In this document: in pieces, positions 1 to 7,561 of the stretch
How positions within the stretch are numbered: position 1 is the first letter of the stretch
Layout: the number at the start of each line of letters is the position of its first letter
NCBI RefSeq assembly: GCF_023703795.1
Contig: NZ_CP098518.1
Location: 3,224,001-3,288,000 of the forward strand
Direction of reading: 5' to 3'
DNA from: Haloplanus sp. HW8-1
Lineage (GTDB): Archaea; Halobacteriota; Halobacteria; Halobacteriales; Haloferacaceae
DNA: 64,000 nt
Translations under genes and position numbers: made by a program
Notes under the pieces: model-generated
Database searches by the model: none
Seen by the model: only the letters and a program-made list of their open reading frames with translations
Told to the model about the DNA's origin: nothing

Positions 1-689
1 TCGCGAACCACGACGCGCTCGATGCCGTCCGCGAGGCCGGCGCTCGACGCCGGCCGCGCGTAGATGCTCTTGTAGTTGTTGTCGTTCTCCTGCATGTTGT
101 AGAGGTAGCCCGAACCGTAGGCGAGGCCGTACGTCGAGGCCAGCCCCGTCGTCCGGGGTGCGGTGGGTTCGAAGCTCCCGAGGCCGAACAGCAGGCCGCC
201 GGAGGCCTGGACGGAGGGTGGCCCGCCCATCACGAGGACGCGACCGCCGGCGTCGGTGAAGGCTTCGACGCCCGCGAGTTCGTCGCTCGTGTACCGCTCC
301 TGGGGGCTGGCGACGACGAACGCGTCGGCCGAGCGGAGCGACTCGTTGAGGCTGCGGCGCTGGCCGCGGTAGAACCGCACCCGGTGGCCGTTCTCGACGA
401 GCGCCGAGAGCATGGGTTCGAGTTGGGTCTTCGAGACGCTGTTCCGATGGCCCACGTCGACGAGGACGGTCTTCCCGCTCGTCGAACTCTCCATGCTGAT
501 CTCGCCTTGCTCGGGCGTCTCGTCGGGGAGGACCGTGCCGGGCTGGAACTGCTGGTTCTCGACGGTCGTGGCGTCGCTCCCGGGGTCGTCGCCCGAGCCG
601 AGTGCGTAGGGGGCGACGGCCGCACCGCCGACGAGCACGACCACGATGACGACGAACAGGGCGGCGAGTCTGGACTTAGGCGCTGACAT
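1..689 (-). CDS. DUF4350-like membrane-anchored protein (3' end beyond window)
   Basis: Reading from the ATG at 689, a frame with no stop runs off the left edge, giving about 229 residues. An N-terminal hydrophobic segment (about residues 8-28) looks like a signal anchor. After a short acidic linker comes a GATase/DUF4350-like fold: a strand ending in VDVGHRN, a Ser/Arg-rich loop, then a glycine-rich turn (VLVMGGPP). Family assignment is from the general look of the translation. The start overlaps the end of the S49 peptidase gene by 14 bp, so the two are probably co-transcribed. The function is unknown; the family often sits beside membrane or MoxR-type gene sets, which cannot be checked here. 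Confidence 0.7.
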   Translation of the reverse strand, partial: MSAPKSRLAALFVVIVVVLVGGAAVAPYALGSGDDPGSDATTVENQQFQPGTVLPDETPEQGEISMESSTSGKTVLVDVGHRNSVSKTQLEPMLSALVENGHRVRFYRGQRRSLNESLRSADAFVVASPQERYTSDELAGVEAFTDAGGRVLVMGGPPSVQASGGLLFGLGSFEPTAPRTTGLASTYGLAYGSGYLYNMQENDNNYKSIYARPASSAGLADGIERVVVR

Positions 690-1575
690 TACCGATCACC
701 TCGTCTTGGGTTCGCACGTCCCCGTACACCATCAGGTAGGTGGGGGACTCGACGGCGTCGTAGCCGACCGGGCTCTTCTCGACGACGACCGTGCCGCCGT
801 CTTGCGTACTGAGGAGGAAGAGCCCGCCGGTCCGTGGCGGTTCTTTGCGATAGACCTCGTAGTCGTCGAGGCCGGCCGCGTTGGCGGCCTGTCGGATGGC
901 GTCCTGCGTCGAGCCGATGTCGTCGGCCATTCCGTTCTCGACGGCCCGGGCGCCGGTGTACACCTTCGCGTGGGCGACCTCGGTGCGGGTGAGTTCGAGG
1001 TCGTCGCTGCGGTGTTTCATGACGCTCCCGACGAACGCGCGCTGGAGGGTTTCGATCTGGGCGCGTCGCTGCTCGGCGGTGGCGCTGGCCTTGTCGGGGC
1101 CGCTCTTGATCTCTCCGGGGAGCGAGGGGCCGGGCGCCGCACCGCGGACGCCGACGCTACCGACGACGGAGGCCGGCGTGACGTAGATGTCGCGGGTCGG
1201 GAGCATCGCGTAGTAGGCGCCGGAGGCCCCGGTCGATTTGACGCTCGCGACCACGGGCATCACTTCGGCCGTTCGCTGGACCGACAGGTAGAGTTGTTCG
1301 CTCGCGGCCGCCCCGCCGCCGGGACTGTCGACGTTGAGGACGACCGCCTCGACCGATTCGTTCTCGCGGGCCTCGCGGAGGTCCTCCTGCACCTCGGACA
1401 CCGAGTTGGAGGAGATGAACCCTTCGACGGTGATGACGGCGACGCTGCCGTCGGGTTCGGTCGCCCGGTCGTACGCGACCGGGGCGAGGACCGCGCTCAA
1501 CAGGACGGCAGCGGCCACGACGAGGGCATAGGACTGGAACCTCGTCAGCGAACTGCCATCTGGACTGTTCGACAT
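676..1575 (-). CDS. S49 family peptidase, SppA-like (signal peptide peptidase)
   Basis: A 299-residue membrane-anchored serine protease of the ClpP/crotonase fold. Residues about 15-33 form one transmembrane anchor. The core shows the substrate loop NVDSPGGG (about 81-88), the serine region STGASGAYYA with likely nucleophile Ser118, and the helix that in archaeal SppA carries the general-base lysine (PDKAS, Lys162). Family knowledge: archaeal SppA uses a Ser-Lys dyad to degrade cleaved signal peptides. The ATG at 1575 is preferred over an upstream in-frame codon at 1596 because it leaves a normal short N-terminus. Its end overlaps the next gene (DUF4350-like) by 14 bp. Confidence 0.88.
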   Translation of the reverse strand: MSNSPDGSSLTRFQSYALVVAAAVLLSAVLAPVAYDRATEPDGSVAVITVEGFISSNSVSEVQEDLREARENESVEAVVLNVDSPGGGAAASEQLYLSVQRTAEVMPVVASVKSTGASGAYYAMLPTRDIYVTPASVVGSVGVRGAAPGPSLPGEIKSGPDKASATAEQRRAQIETLQRAFVGSVMKHRSDDLELTRTEVAHAKVYTGARAVENGMADDIGSTQDAIRQAANAAGLDDYEVYRKEPPRTGGLFLLSTQDGGTVVVEKSPVGYDAVESPTYLMVYGDVRTQDEVIGNVSA

Positions 1576-1651
1576 AGTGCATCCGCCCGTCCTCACTACG
1601 TCGGGTAATAAGCTGGCTAAACGAAAACGGCGATTGCACCTTGTGATGGTG

Positions 1652-2419
1652 TCACTCGGTCAGACCGTAGCCACGCTTGAACAGGACGAAATCGACGGAC
1701 AGCACGGCTACGGTCACGCCGGAGAGCACGAGGAGTGACGTGTTCGGGTCGATCTCTGTCACGCCGATCATCCCGTAGCGGACGCCGTTGACCATGTAGA
1801 CCATCGGATTCAGTAGCGACACGTCCCGCCAGAGCGGCGGGAGCACGTCGAGCGAGTAGAACACGGCCCCGAAAAACACCAGCGGGCGGAGGATGAACTG
1901 ATTCATCACGGTCAGATAGTCGAAATCGTCGGCCCACAGTCCGCCGATGATGCCGAGTCCGCCGAACAGCGTCGTGATGACAAGGGTAAACGCGACCAGG
2001 TACAGCGGGTGGGAGAGCGGGACGGCGGTGAACACCGACCCCACGCCGACGATCAGGATCGCGGTGAGGATCCCTCTGGTCGCGCTCGCGATCACGTAGG
2101 AGACGACCATGTTGAGATTCGACATGGGCGTCACGATCACGGCGTCGATGTAGTCGTTCCAGCGTCCGTGGAAGATGGAGAAGGAGGCGTTCTCGAAGGC
2201 GTCGGAGATCGCACCGAGGACCACCAGACCGGGGAGGACGAACTGGACGTAGCTCACGCCCGCGATGGGGCCGATGCGACTGCCGAGGATGACGCCGAAG
2301 ACGGCGAAATACAGCGTGTTCGTGATGATCGGCGGCAGGAAGGTGTTGTACGGCCGTCTGACGAAACGGAGGATCTCTCGTCGAACGAGCGTCTTCAGTT
2401 GGACGGTGCGTCGGCTCAC
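1652..2419 (-). CDS. ABC-2 type transporter permease
   Basis: A 255-residue integral membrane protein with about six hydrophobic segments and the ABC-2 layout: a basic amphipathic N-terminus (VRREILRFVRRP), a membrane segment entering ILGSRIG, and a C-terminal pair of helices. It forms the membrane channel for the ATPase encoded immediately upstream, whose stop overlaps this start by 4 bp (ATGA), so the two are translated as a coupled pair. ABC-2 systems usually export drugs, polysaccharides or lipids. The substrate cannot be read from the sequence. Length is normal for the DrrB/NodJ-like group. Confidence 0.88.
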   Translation of the reverse strand: MSRRTVQLKTLVRREILRFVRRPYNTFLPPIITNTLYFAVFGVILGSRIGPIAGVSYVQFVLPGLVVLGAISDAFENASFSIFHGRWNDYIDAVIVTPMSNLNMVVSYVIASATRGILTAILIVGVGSVFTAVPLSHPLYLVAFTLVITTLFGGLGIIGGLWADDFDYLTVMNQFILRPLVFFGAVFYSLDVLPPLWRDVSLLNPMVYMVNGVRYGMIGVTEIDPNTSLLVLSGVTVAVLSVDFVLFKRGYGLTE

Positions 2420-3369
2420 GGCTGCGCTCCGTCCGTGACCGTCGAGTCCTGTCGTGTCATCTCCACGAACACCTCCTCCAGCGACGTCCGCGAGACGTCG
2501 AGGTCGACGATTTCGTAGCCCGCGGCGTCGAGTTCGCGCACGAGGTCGGGGGCGACGAGCCCGCCTCGCGACGCCGAGACGACGAGGCGACCGTCCGCCA
2601 CGTCGACCGCTTCGATCTGGCCGTCGCCGACGGCGGTGACGGTCGGCGCGGTGTCGATTGGCTCGCGGAACGTGACGGTGATGCGGTCGGTACCGCGATC
2701 CATGAGGTCGTCGGGGGAGCTCACCGTCACGACCCGGCCGCCGTCGAGGATCGCCACCTCGTCACAGAGCCGTTCGGCCTCCTCGATGTAGTGGGTCGTG
2801 AGGAGGATGGTCGTCCCCCCCTCGTTGAGGTCGGTGATGAGATCCCAGAGGTCGTGGCGAAGTTGGACGTCGACGCCCGCGGTCGGCTCGTCGAGAATCA
2901 GGAGGTCGGGATCGGTGACCAGCGCCCGCGCGATGAGAAAGCGCCGCTTCATGCCGCCGGAGAGCCAGTCGAACCGCGTGTCGCGTTTCCCGTAGATACC
3001 GACCTGCTTCAGGGCCTCGTCGGCGCGCTCACGGGCCTCCGCCGCCGGAATCCCGTGATAGCCGGCCTTGTGTTCGAGGACTTCACGGATGGGAAAAAAG
3101 CGGTCGACGTTGAACTCTTGGGGCGCGAGGCCGATGCGGTCGCGCGCCTCGCGGTACTCCGTCGTGACGTCGTGCCCGAACACCTGCGCCTCGCCGCCGG
3201 TCTTCCGGACGAGGCCGACGAGGACGTTGATGAACGTCGTCTTCCCCGCCCCGTTCGGCCCGAGGAGCCCGAAGAAACTCCCCTCGGGAACCGACAGTGA
3301 GACGCCGTCGAGCGCCGTCACGTCGTCGTATCGCTTCCGAAGGTCGTCGGTCGCTATGGCGGCTACCAT
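2416..3369 (-). CDS. ABC transporter ATP-binding protein (ABC-2 exporter)
   Basis: A 317-residue ATPase of the DrrA/CcmA-like exporter class. Walker A is GPNGAGKT at 37-44, the signature is LSGGMKRR near 135, Walker B is LLILDEPTAGVD near 155, and the switch histidine follows in TTHY. About 100 residues after the ATPase core form the DUF4162-type C-terminal region common in this class, with a typical ending around LEEVFVEMT. It powers the permease encoded just downstream (4-bp overlap). Transcription probably starts in the AT-rich region right of 3369, which is also the upstream region of the isocitrate lyase operon on the other strand. Confidence 0.92.
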   Translation of the reverse strand: MVAAIATDDLRKRYDDVTALDGVSLSVPEGSFFGLLGPNGAGKTTFINVLVGLVRKTGGEAQVFGHDVTTEYREARDRIGLAPQEFNVDRFFPIREVLEHKAGYHGIPAAEARERADEALKQVGIYGKRDTRFDWLSGGMKRRFLIARALVTDPDLLILDEPTAGVDVQLRHDLWDLITDLNEGGTTILLTTHYIEEAERLCDEVAILDGGRVVTVSSPDDLMDRGTDRITVTFREPIDTAPTVTAVGDGQIEAVDVADGRLVVSASRGGLVAPDLVRELDAAGYEIVDLDVSRTSLEEVFVEMTRQDSTVTDGAQP

Positions 3370-3442
3370 CTGGAGACGACTCCGCGCCGAACGGAATTAA
3401 GCCCCGTGAACTCTCCGTGTCTTGCGGTAGCACGGAACACAT

Positions 3443-3593
3443 AAGGGGTTAAAACACATTAACGAATATTATCATGATCAATCATTAAGTTTATACACCA
3501 GTCAGTCGTCCCATCGGGTGCGATGTACGTACGCGACCACCACACCGAGGCAGGCCGAACCGCCGGACGACCCACGACAGACACACCACCTAC
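3443..3593 (+). promoter_or_regulatory. AT-rich promoter region and short leader of the aceA operon
   Basis: This is the most AT-rich stretch of the left part of the window. A good archaeal TATA element, AAGTTTATA, lies at 3487-3495, which would place transcription start near 3517-3522. Upstream, 3462-3486 has overlapping ATCATGATCAATCATTAA-type half sites that could bind a regulator. A 35-codon frame starts with ATG at 3523, almost at the predicted start site, and ends at 3630 inside the next gene; it may be a leaderless upstream frame or simply leader sequence. Confidence 0.55.
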
Positions 3594-3821
3594 ATGGATC
3601 CCACGACTCAGCGACCCGACGACGAACTAGCCCAGCAAGCACCCCTCGTGCCGGACCTCAGTCGACGCGATGGAGACCGTCCGCCGACGCGCCGCGTGTC
3701 CGTGACTGACGCGGCTACTCGGCGGACGAACGACGACGAACTGGCCCAGGCGGCGCCGCTCGTGCCGGATCTCGGCCGTCCGGAGCGTGCTTCCCCCGCC
3801 GACGCGGAGGCACCCAACTGA
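3594..3821 (+). CDS. 75-residue protein with duplicated [13 protein letters not shown] motif, coupled to isocitrate lyase
   Basis: I do not recognise this protein. It is hydrophilic, Pro/Arg/Asp-rich and probably disordered except for two copies of a 14-residue motif, DDELAQ(Q/A)APLVPDL, at residues 9-22 and 47-60 (13 of 14 identical). At DNA level the two copies differ at four synonymous codons and one replacement codon, which argues that the peptide itself is selected. Its TGA shares one base with the ATG of isocitrate lyase (TGATG at 3819-3823), so the two are co-transcribed and probably translationally coupled. The repeated motif could be a short linear peptide binding the enzyme or a partner; that is inference. 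Confidence 0.6.
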   Translation: MDPTTQRPDDELAQQAPLVPDLSRRDGDRPPTRRVSVTDAATRRTNDDELAQAAPLVPDLGRPERASPADAEAPN

Positions 3822-4894
3822 TGACTCCCGACGAACTCGACACCGACACGGTCACTCGCGACATCGACAACCCGGCGGCCGAACGGTTCCGCGACCGACT
3901 CGCGAACCAGCAGTTCGTCTTCGCGCCGGGGCTCTATCACGCCCTCGACGCCCGACTCGCCGAGATGACGGGTCACGACGCCGTCTACATGAGTGGCTAC
4001 TCGACGGTCCTCGGTCAGTTCGGCTTCCCGGACCTGGAGATGGTGACGATGACCGAGATGGTCGAGAACGCAAAGCGGATCGCGGAGGCCACGACGCTGC
4101 CGGTGATCGCCGACTGCGATACGGGCTATGGTGGTATCCACAACGTCCGCCGTGCGGTCCGCGAGTACGAGAAAGCGGGCGTCGCCGCGGTCCACATCGA
4201 GGACCAGACGACGCCGAAGCGCTGTGGCCACATCGCGGGCAAGCAGGTCGTCTCCCGCGAGGACGCCGAGGCCCGTTTTCGGGCGGCCGTCGACGCCAAG
4301 CAGTGTGACGACACCGTCGTCATCGCCCGGACCGACGCCTACGGCTCCGCCAACGGCGACTGGGAGGAACACCTCGAACGCGGGCGCATCTACGCCGACG
4401 CCGGGGTCGACCTCGTGTGGCCGGAGATGCCCGATCCCTCCCGTACGGACGCGGTCGAGTACGCCGAGACTATCCACGAGACCCACCCCGACCTCGATCT
4501 GGCGTTCAACTACTCTTCCTCCTTTGCGTGGTCCGAGGAGGAGGATCCGCTGACCTTCGCGGAACTCGGGGACCTCGGCTACAAGTACATTTTCATCACC
4601 CTCTTCGGGTTACACTCGGGCGCCCACGCCGTCTACGAGGACTTCGAGCGACTCGCCGAGGACGACGAGACTGCACAGTTCGACCTCGAAGACCGCTATC
4701 TGGGTCACCCCACGGAGAGCCACCACGAACTCTCCTTCGTCGACAGGTACCAGGAGGTCGAAGCCGCGTTCGATCCCGAGGCCCGCCGCCGCATGGCGGA
4801 GTCCGCGGGGTTCAGCGAGGAGACGAACGACCCCATCACCAGCGACGAGGACCGTGGAGGGACGCCCGAGACGCCGACGACCGACGACGACTGA
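3821..4894 (+). CDS. aceA: isocitrate lyase family protein
   Basis: A 357-residue member of the isocitrate lyase/PEP mutase superfamily, which cleaves isocitrate to succinate and glyoxylate in the glyoxylate bypass. The catalytic loop is TPKRCGH with Cys135; other expected blocks are [10 protein letters not shown] (metal-binding Asp residues), VHIEDQ, and IARTDAY. The C-terminus ends in an acidic Thr/Pro tail typical of haloarchaea. Length matches the short archaeal isocitrate lyases rather than the ~430-residue bacterial enzyme. No malate synthase gene is present in the window. A methylisocitrate lyase role cannot be excluded from sequence alone. It is the second gene of an operon beginning with the small protein at 3594. 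Confidence 0.88.
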   Translation: MTPDELDTDTVTRDIDNPAAERFRDRLANQQFVFAPGLYHALDARLAEMTGHDAVYMSGYSTVLGQFGFPDLEMVTMTEMVENAKRIAEATTLPVIADCDTGYGGIHNVRRAVREYEKAGVAAVHIEDQTTPKRCGHIAGKQVVSREDAEARFRAAVDAKQCDDTVVIARTDAYGSANGDWEEHLERGRIYADAGVDLVWPEMPDPSRTDAVEYAETIHETHPDLDLAFNYSSSFAWSEEEDPLTFAELGDLGYKYIFITLFGLHSGAHAVYEDFERLAEDDETAQFDLEDRYLGHPTESHHELSFVDRYQEVEAAFDPEARRRMAESAGFSEETNDPITSDEDRGGTPETPTTDDD

Positions 4895-4914
4895 CCCACG
4901 GCGTCTCGCCCCTT

Positions 4915-5253
4915 TCAGAGCAGGAACGTGACACCCCAGAGCGTCACCATCCCGGCTGCGAGCGTCGCGAACATGTTCTCCGTCGCCCACGCGACGCCCG
5001 CGGCGACGACGCCGGCGAACAGGCGGCCGTCGAAGAGTGTCGCGGCCACCGTCGGGCCGGGATCGAGGACGGACGGCGCCACGAGCGCAGCCAACACCGC
5101 CGCGGGGACATACCGGAGCGCTCGCTCGATCCGCGGCGGCATCCCGTCGACGTGGCCGAGGAGGTAGATAAACGAGTACCGGATGCCGAAGGTGAGGACG
5201 CCGACGACGAGGACGACCGCCCAGATCGCGAGCGGTCCGTAGGTGGTCGTCAC
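4915..5253 (-). CDS. azlD: AzlD family branched-chain amino-acid exporter subunit
   Basis: A 112-residue, four-helix membrane protein of the AzlD/YgaH type (GIRYSFIYLL near the N-terminus, VPAAVLAAL and a C-terminal MVTLWG segment). With AzlC it forms an exporter for branched-chain amino acids. The start is a GTG at 5253 that overlaps the AzlC stop codon (GTGA), which fixes the start and shows translational coupling. Length and hydropathy fit the family. An ATG further inside would remove the first membrane helix, so GTG is preferred. Confidence 0.85.
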   Translation of the reverse strand: MTTTYGPLAIWAVVLVVGVLTFGIRYSFIYLLGHVDGMPPRIERALRYVPAAVLAALVAPSVLDPGPTVAATLFDGRLFAGVVAAGVAWATENMFATLAAGMVTLWGVTFLL

Positions 5254-5936
5254 GAGGCCGTCCTCCCCTCGGCGACGACGCCCGCGGCGACGCCGGCGAG
5301 TGCCCCGCCGAGCAACCCGAGGTTCAGCGGCCACCCCGCACCGACGACGGCGATGCTCCCCCCGACGAGCGCCGCGACGGCACGCGGGCGATCCGACAGT
5401 TCGGGAAGCAGCAAGGCGAGAAAGACCAGCGGCACCGCGAAGGAGACTCCCCAGCGATCGGGGATACGCGCCCCGAGGACGGCGCCGGCGGCGGTGGCGA
5501 CCTGCCAGACGAGCCACATGGGAACCGCGACGCCGAGGTAGTACCACCGCCGGTCGGTCGGCCCGTCGGACCGGAACTCGGCGACGGCGAGCGCGTAGGA
5601 CATATCGGTCAGGAGATACGCACACGCCGCCTCCCACCGGCGCCGGAACGATTCGAAGTACGGGGCGATCGAGGCCGAGTACATGCTCATCCGCAGGTTG
5701 ATGACGACGGCCGTGAGGACGACCACGGCGAGGGGCGTGTCGGTGGCGAGGAGGTCGACGGCGGCGAGTTGGGAGGCGCCGGCGAACACGACCACCGACA
5801 GACCCACGGCCTGGACGGGTGAGAGCCCGGCGTCAACCGAGGCGACGCCGGCGACGAGGCCGAACGGAACGACGCCGAGGAGGAGCGGGAGCCCCGCCCG
5901 GACGCCGGTGCGGAGGTCGTCGGGAACCGGAGGCAT
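5250..5936 (-). CDS. azlC: AzlC family branched-chain amino-acid exporter subunit
   Basis: A 228-residue integral membrane protein with about seven helices. AzlC hallmarks are the N-terminal GLPLLLGVVPFGLVAG block, the VVFAGASQLA segment and INLRMSMYSAS. It is the larger subunit of the AzlCD exporter, placed directly before azlD with a 4-bp overlap. The ATG at 5936 gives the standard N-terminus; a TTG at 5963 would add nine poorly conserved residues. The gene order azlC-azlD is the usual one. The substrate is inferred from family knowledge only. Confidence 0.88.
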   Translation of the reverse strand: MPPVPDDLRTGVRAGLPLLLGVVPFGLVAGVASVDAGLSPVQAVGLSVVVFAGASQLAAVDLLATDTPLAVVVLTAVVINLRMSMYSASIAPYFESFRRRWEAACAYLLTDMSYALAVAEFRSDGPTDRRWYYLGVAVPMWLVWQVATAAGAVLGARIPDRWGVSFAVPLVFLALLLPELSDRPRAVAALVGGSIAVVGAGWPLNLGLLGGALAGVAAGVVAEGRTAS

Positions 5937-5987
5937 ATCGGACGGTGGACGGGGGACCGGCAACGACCTTTCGGTTCCGGGCCGGCG

Positions 5988-6368
5988 TCACCGACCGATG
6001 ACGACGGCGTCGCGGATTTCGAGAGCCGTCTCGAACTCGTCGCGACGGTCCGTCTCGGAGCCGATCCGCCGAAGCTGTTCGGCGTGGGCGCGTGCCACCG
6101 CCTCGGTCTCTCGACGGTCGAAGCCGAGGCGGTCGCCCACCGTCTCCCAGTGGTCCGTCGGGACGAGAAACACCTCGCGGCCGTCGTCGTCACCGTCGGC
6201 GACCCGTTCGAACTCGCGGCGGTAAGTGCCGAGGCCGTCGCCGAGGTCGACTTGGACGCTGGCAAGGAGATCAGAGAGTCGGCCGGGGCCGACGCTCGCC
6301 TTCGCGGCGGTGAGCATGAACACCTGCCCGTCGATGGGGGAGTTCGACACGCGGGACACGTCACCCAC
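5988..6368 (-). CDS. uncharacterised 126-residue protein downstream of the SAMP3-like gene
   Basis: I do not recognise a family. The protein is soluble and mixed alpha/beta, beginning around the strand QVFMLTAAKASV and ending in a helix with many Arg and Glu followed by AVVIGR. The best start is a GTG at 6368, which overlaps the end of the preceding gene by 8 bp; GTG at 6359 or 6350 are alternatives. It is the last of three overlapping genes (SAMP3-like, Gly-Gly-ending protein, this one), which suggests a role connected with the ubiquitin-fold protein or molybdopterin metabolism. No catalytic motif is visible. Confidence 0.65.
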   Translation of the reverse strand: MGDVSRVSNSPIDGQVFMLTAAKASVGPGRLSDLLASVQVDLGDGLGTYRREFERVADGDDDGREVFLVPTDHWETVGDRLGFDRRETEAVARAHAEQLRRIGSETDRRDEFETALEIRDAVVIGR

Positions 6369-6630
6369 CCGCACGCATCGCCTTCTGTGCGAAGCGTTCG
6401 ATGAGCGGATCGAGGGTGTCGGGATCACCCTCGAACACGAAGTCGATCTGGGTGAGCGACACCGACGGTCCGACGCCGACGGTCTGCGCCGAGAGGTCGG
6501 CCGCCCAGTCGTCGCCCTCGACGCGGTCGTCCGCCACCTGCTCGGCGCCGAGGGTCTCGAGGTACTGGATCGCCAGGCGCTTGGAAATTCCACGGAAGGA
6601 GCGCTCCCGGCGTACCCAGTCGTCGGTCAT
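6361..6630 (-). CDS. 89-residue protein ending in Gly-Gly, coupled to the MoaD/SAMP3-like gene
   Basis: A small soluble protein with a basic N-terminal helix (SFRGISKRLAIQYLE), then a beta segment (SVSLTQIDFVFEG) and a C-terminal helix, finishing MRAGG. It resembles, from memory, the DUF1952 domain that in some bacteria and archaea is fused to the C-terminus of MoaD; that would explain its position. The ATG at 6630 overlaps the stop of the upstream MoaD-like gene (ATGA), and its own stop overlaps the next gene. The C-terminal Gly-Gly is notable because the upstream ubiquitin-fold protein lacks a free diglycine end. Confidence 0.72.
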   Translation of the reverse strand: MTDDWVRRERSFRGISKRLAIQYLETLGAEQVADDRVEGDDWAADLSAQTVGVGPSVSLTQIDFVFEGDPDTLDPLIERFAQKAMRAGG

Positions 6631-6911
6631 GTGCCGCCCGCCACCGGCGGGAACACCGACAACGTGTCGCCGTCTTCCAGTACCGTCTCGGTTCCCTCCA
6701 TGTGGAGCACCTCCCGCCCGTTTTTCAGGATGTTGAGATTCGGCTGCAGGTCGCCCTGGTCGTCGATCAGTTTGCCTTCGAGGCCGTCGTACGCCGATTC
6801 GAGCGTCAGGAGAACCTCGCCGACGGTCGCGCCGTCCTCGAACTCGCGTTCGAGGGTCTTCTGGCCGACAGCCTCGCGGAACGTCGCGAAAAACCGCAGT
6901 TCCAAGTCCAT
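6627..6911 (-). CDS. ubiquitin-fold MoaD/SAMP3-like protein with GGT C-terminus
   Basis: A 94-residue beta-grasp protein. The N-terminus LELRFFATFREAVGQK and the block NLNILKNGREV are typical of MoaD and of haloarchaeal SAMP3-type small modifiers, which donate sulfur for molybdopterin synthesis and can be conjugated to protein lysines after adenylation of a C-terminal Gly-Gly. Here the predicted end is PPVAGGT: one threonine follows the diglycine because the last codons read GGC GGC ACA TGA. The ACATGA creates the ATGA overlap with the next gene. Either the Thr is removed after translation or the protein is not activated in the usual way. Start ATG 6911 is unambiguous. Confidence 0.85.
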   Translation of the reverse strand: MDLELRFFATFREAVGQKTLEREFEDGATVGEVLLTLESAYDGLEGKLIDDQGDLQPNLNILKNGREVLHMEGTETVLEDGDTLSVFPPVAGGT

Positions 6912-6969
6912 GTCAGCCGTTGGGGGCGCGGTCGTAAAAAGTCACGCGACGCGGTGTGTCGTCGCTACC

Positions 6970-7356
6970 CTAACGGTCGCTCAGGCGGATGCCGTCCTCG
7001 ACGGTTCGGTAGTTGCGCTCCCGATCGAGGCGCTCGGCGACCCAGCCGACCTCCTGAATCTGCATGATGAGGTCCGCCTGCAGGTTCCGCCACGCGATGG
7101 CGTAGATGGGCGACTGCCCCCACGCACGGAGTTCGGGGACGAACTCGTCGTACTGGTCGAGTTGATCCTCCAGTCGTTCGAGGGCGTCGACGACGCCCTG
7201 TGCGGCCTCGCGTTCGTCCGCCGCGGCGTCGACGGCCTCGTTGAGTCGGGCTTCGAGGCCGGCGACCGCCCGCTGCATGTCCTGCCGGGCCGCGTCGTCG
7301 TCGTCGGGGAGCGAGTCGAGGATCTGTCGGGGAACGCCGAGGTCGAATTCGTCCAT
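6970..7356 (-). CDS. uncharacterised alpha-helical protein (128 residues)
   Basis: An acidic, mostly helical protein with no recognised family. Residues about 15-75 have a spacing of Leu/Ala and charged residues compatible with a coiled coil, and a conserved-looking aromatic block (SPIYAIAWRNLQ) follows. No signal peptide, membrane helix or metal-binding motif is seen. The ATG at 7356 is chosen because the frame upstream of it is Cys/Pro/Thr-rich non-coding-like sequence. It stands alone between the SAMP3-like operon and the AOR/zinc-ribbon pair, all on the same strand. Confidence 0.65.
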   Translation of the reverse strand: MDEFDLGVPRQILDSLPDDDDAARQDMQRAVAGLEARLNEAVDAAADEREAAQGVVDALERLEDQLDQYDEFVPELRAWGQSPIYAIAWRNLQADLIMQIQEVGWVAERLDRERNYRTVEDGIRLSDR

Positions 7357-7396
7357 ACCGTCGGGTGGCTCGCGAGGTGTAAAAGGCTCCCGACAG

Positions 7397-7561
7397 TCAG
7401 TCCAGAAAGTCACGCAGGTCGGCCGCGCAGGACCGACAGAGCAACACTCGAAGCTCGCCGTCGGCGTCGAGGAGGTCGAGTGCCCCGTAGACGTGTCCCG
7501 GTTCGATCGTCCCACCACAGCGATGACAGTCGTGGGGGCGGGAGGGGTTCGACCCGGTCAC
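7397..7561 (-). CDS. 54-residue zinc-ribbon protein coupled to the AOR homologue
   Basis: A microprotein with two CxxC knuckles: CHRCG near residue 12 and CRSC near 43, separated by a short beta strand region (GHVYGALDLLDADGE). This is a minimal treble-clef/zinc-ribbon fold. The start is GTG at 7561, overlapping the stop of the AOR homologue by 4 bp (GTGA), so it is translated from the same message. Its job is unknown; possible roles are an electron-transfer-independent structural partner, a maturation factor or a regulator of the AOR-like enzyme. The pairing itself is the best clue. Confidence 0.7.
   Translation of the reverse strand: MTGSNPSRPHDCHRCGGTIEPGHVYGALDLLDADGELRVLLCRSCAADLRDFLD

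Noticed and set aside
3869-4894. Methylisocitrate lyase instead of isocitrate lyase
   Set aside because: The KRCGH catalytic loop is shared by both enzymes, so the narrower call cannot be excluded, but the length and ace-type context favour isocitrate lyase; kept as a caveat only.
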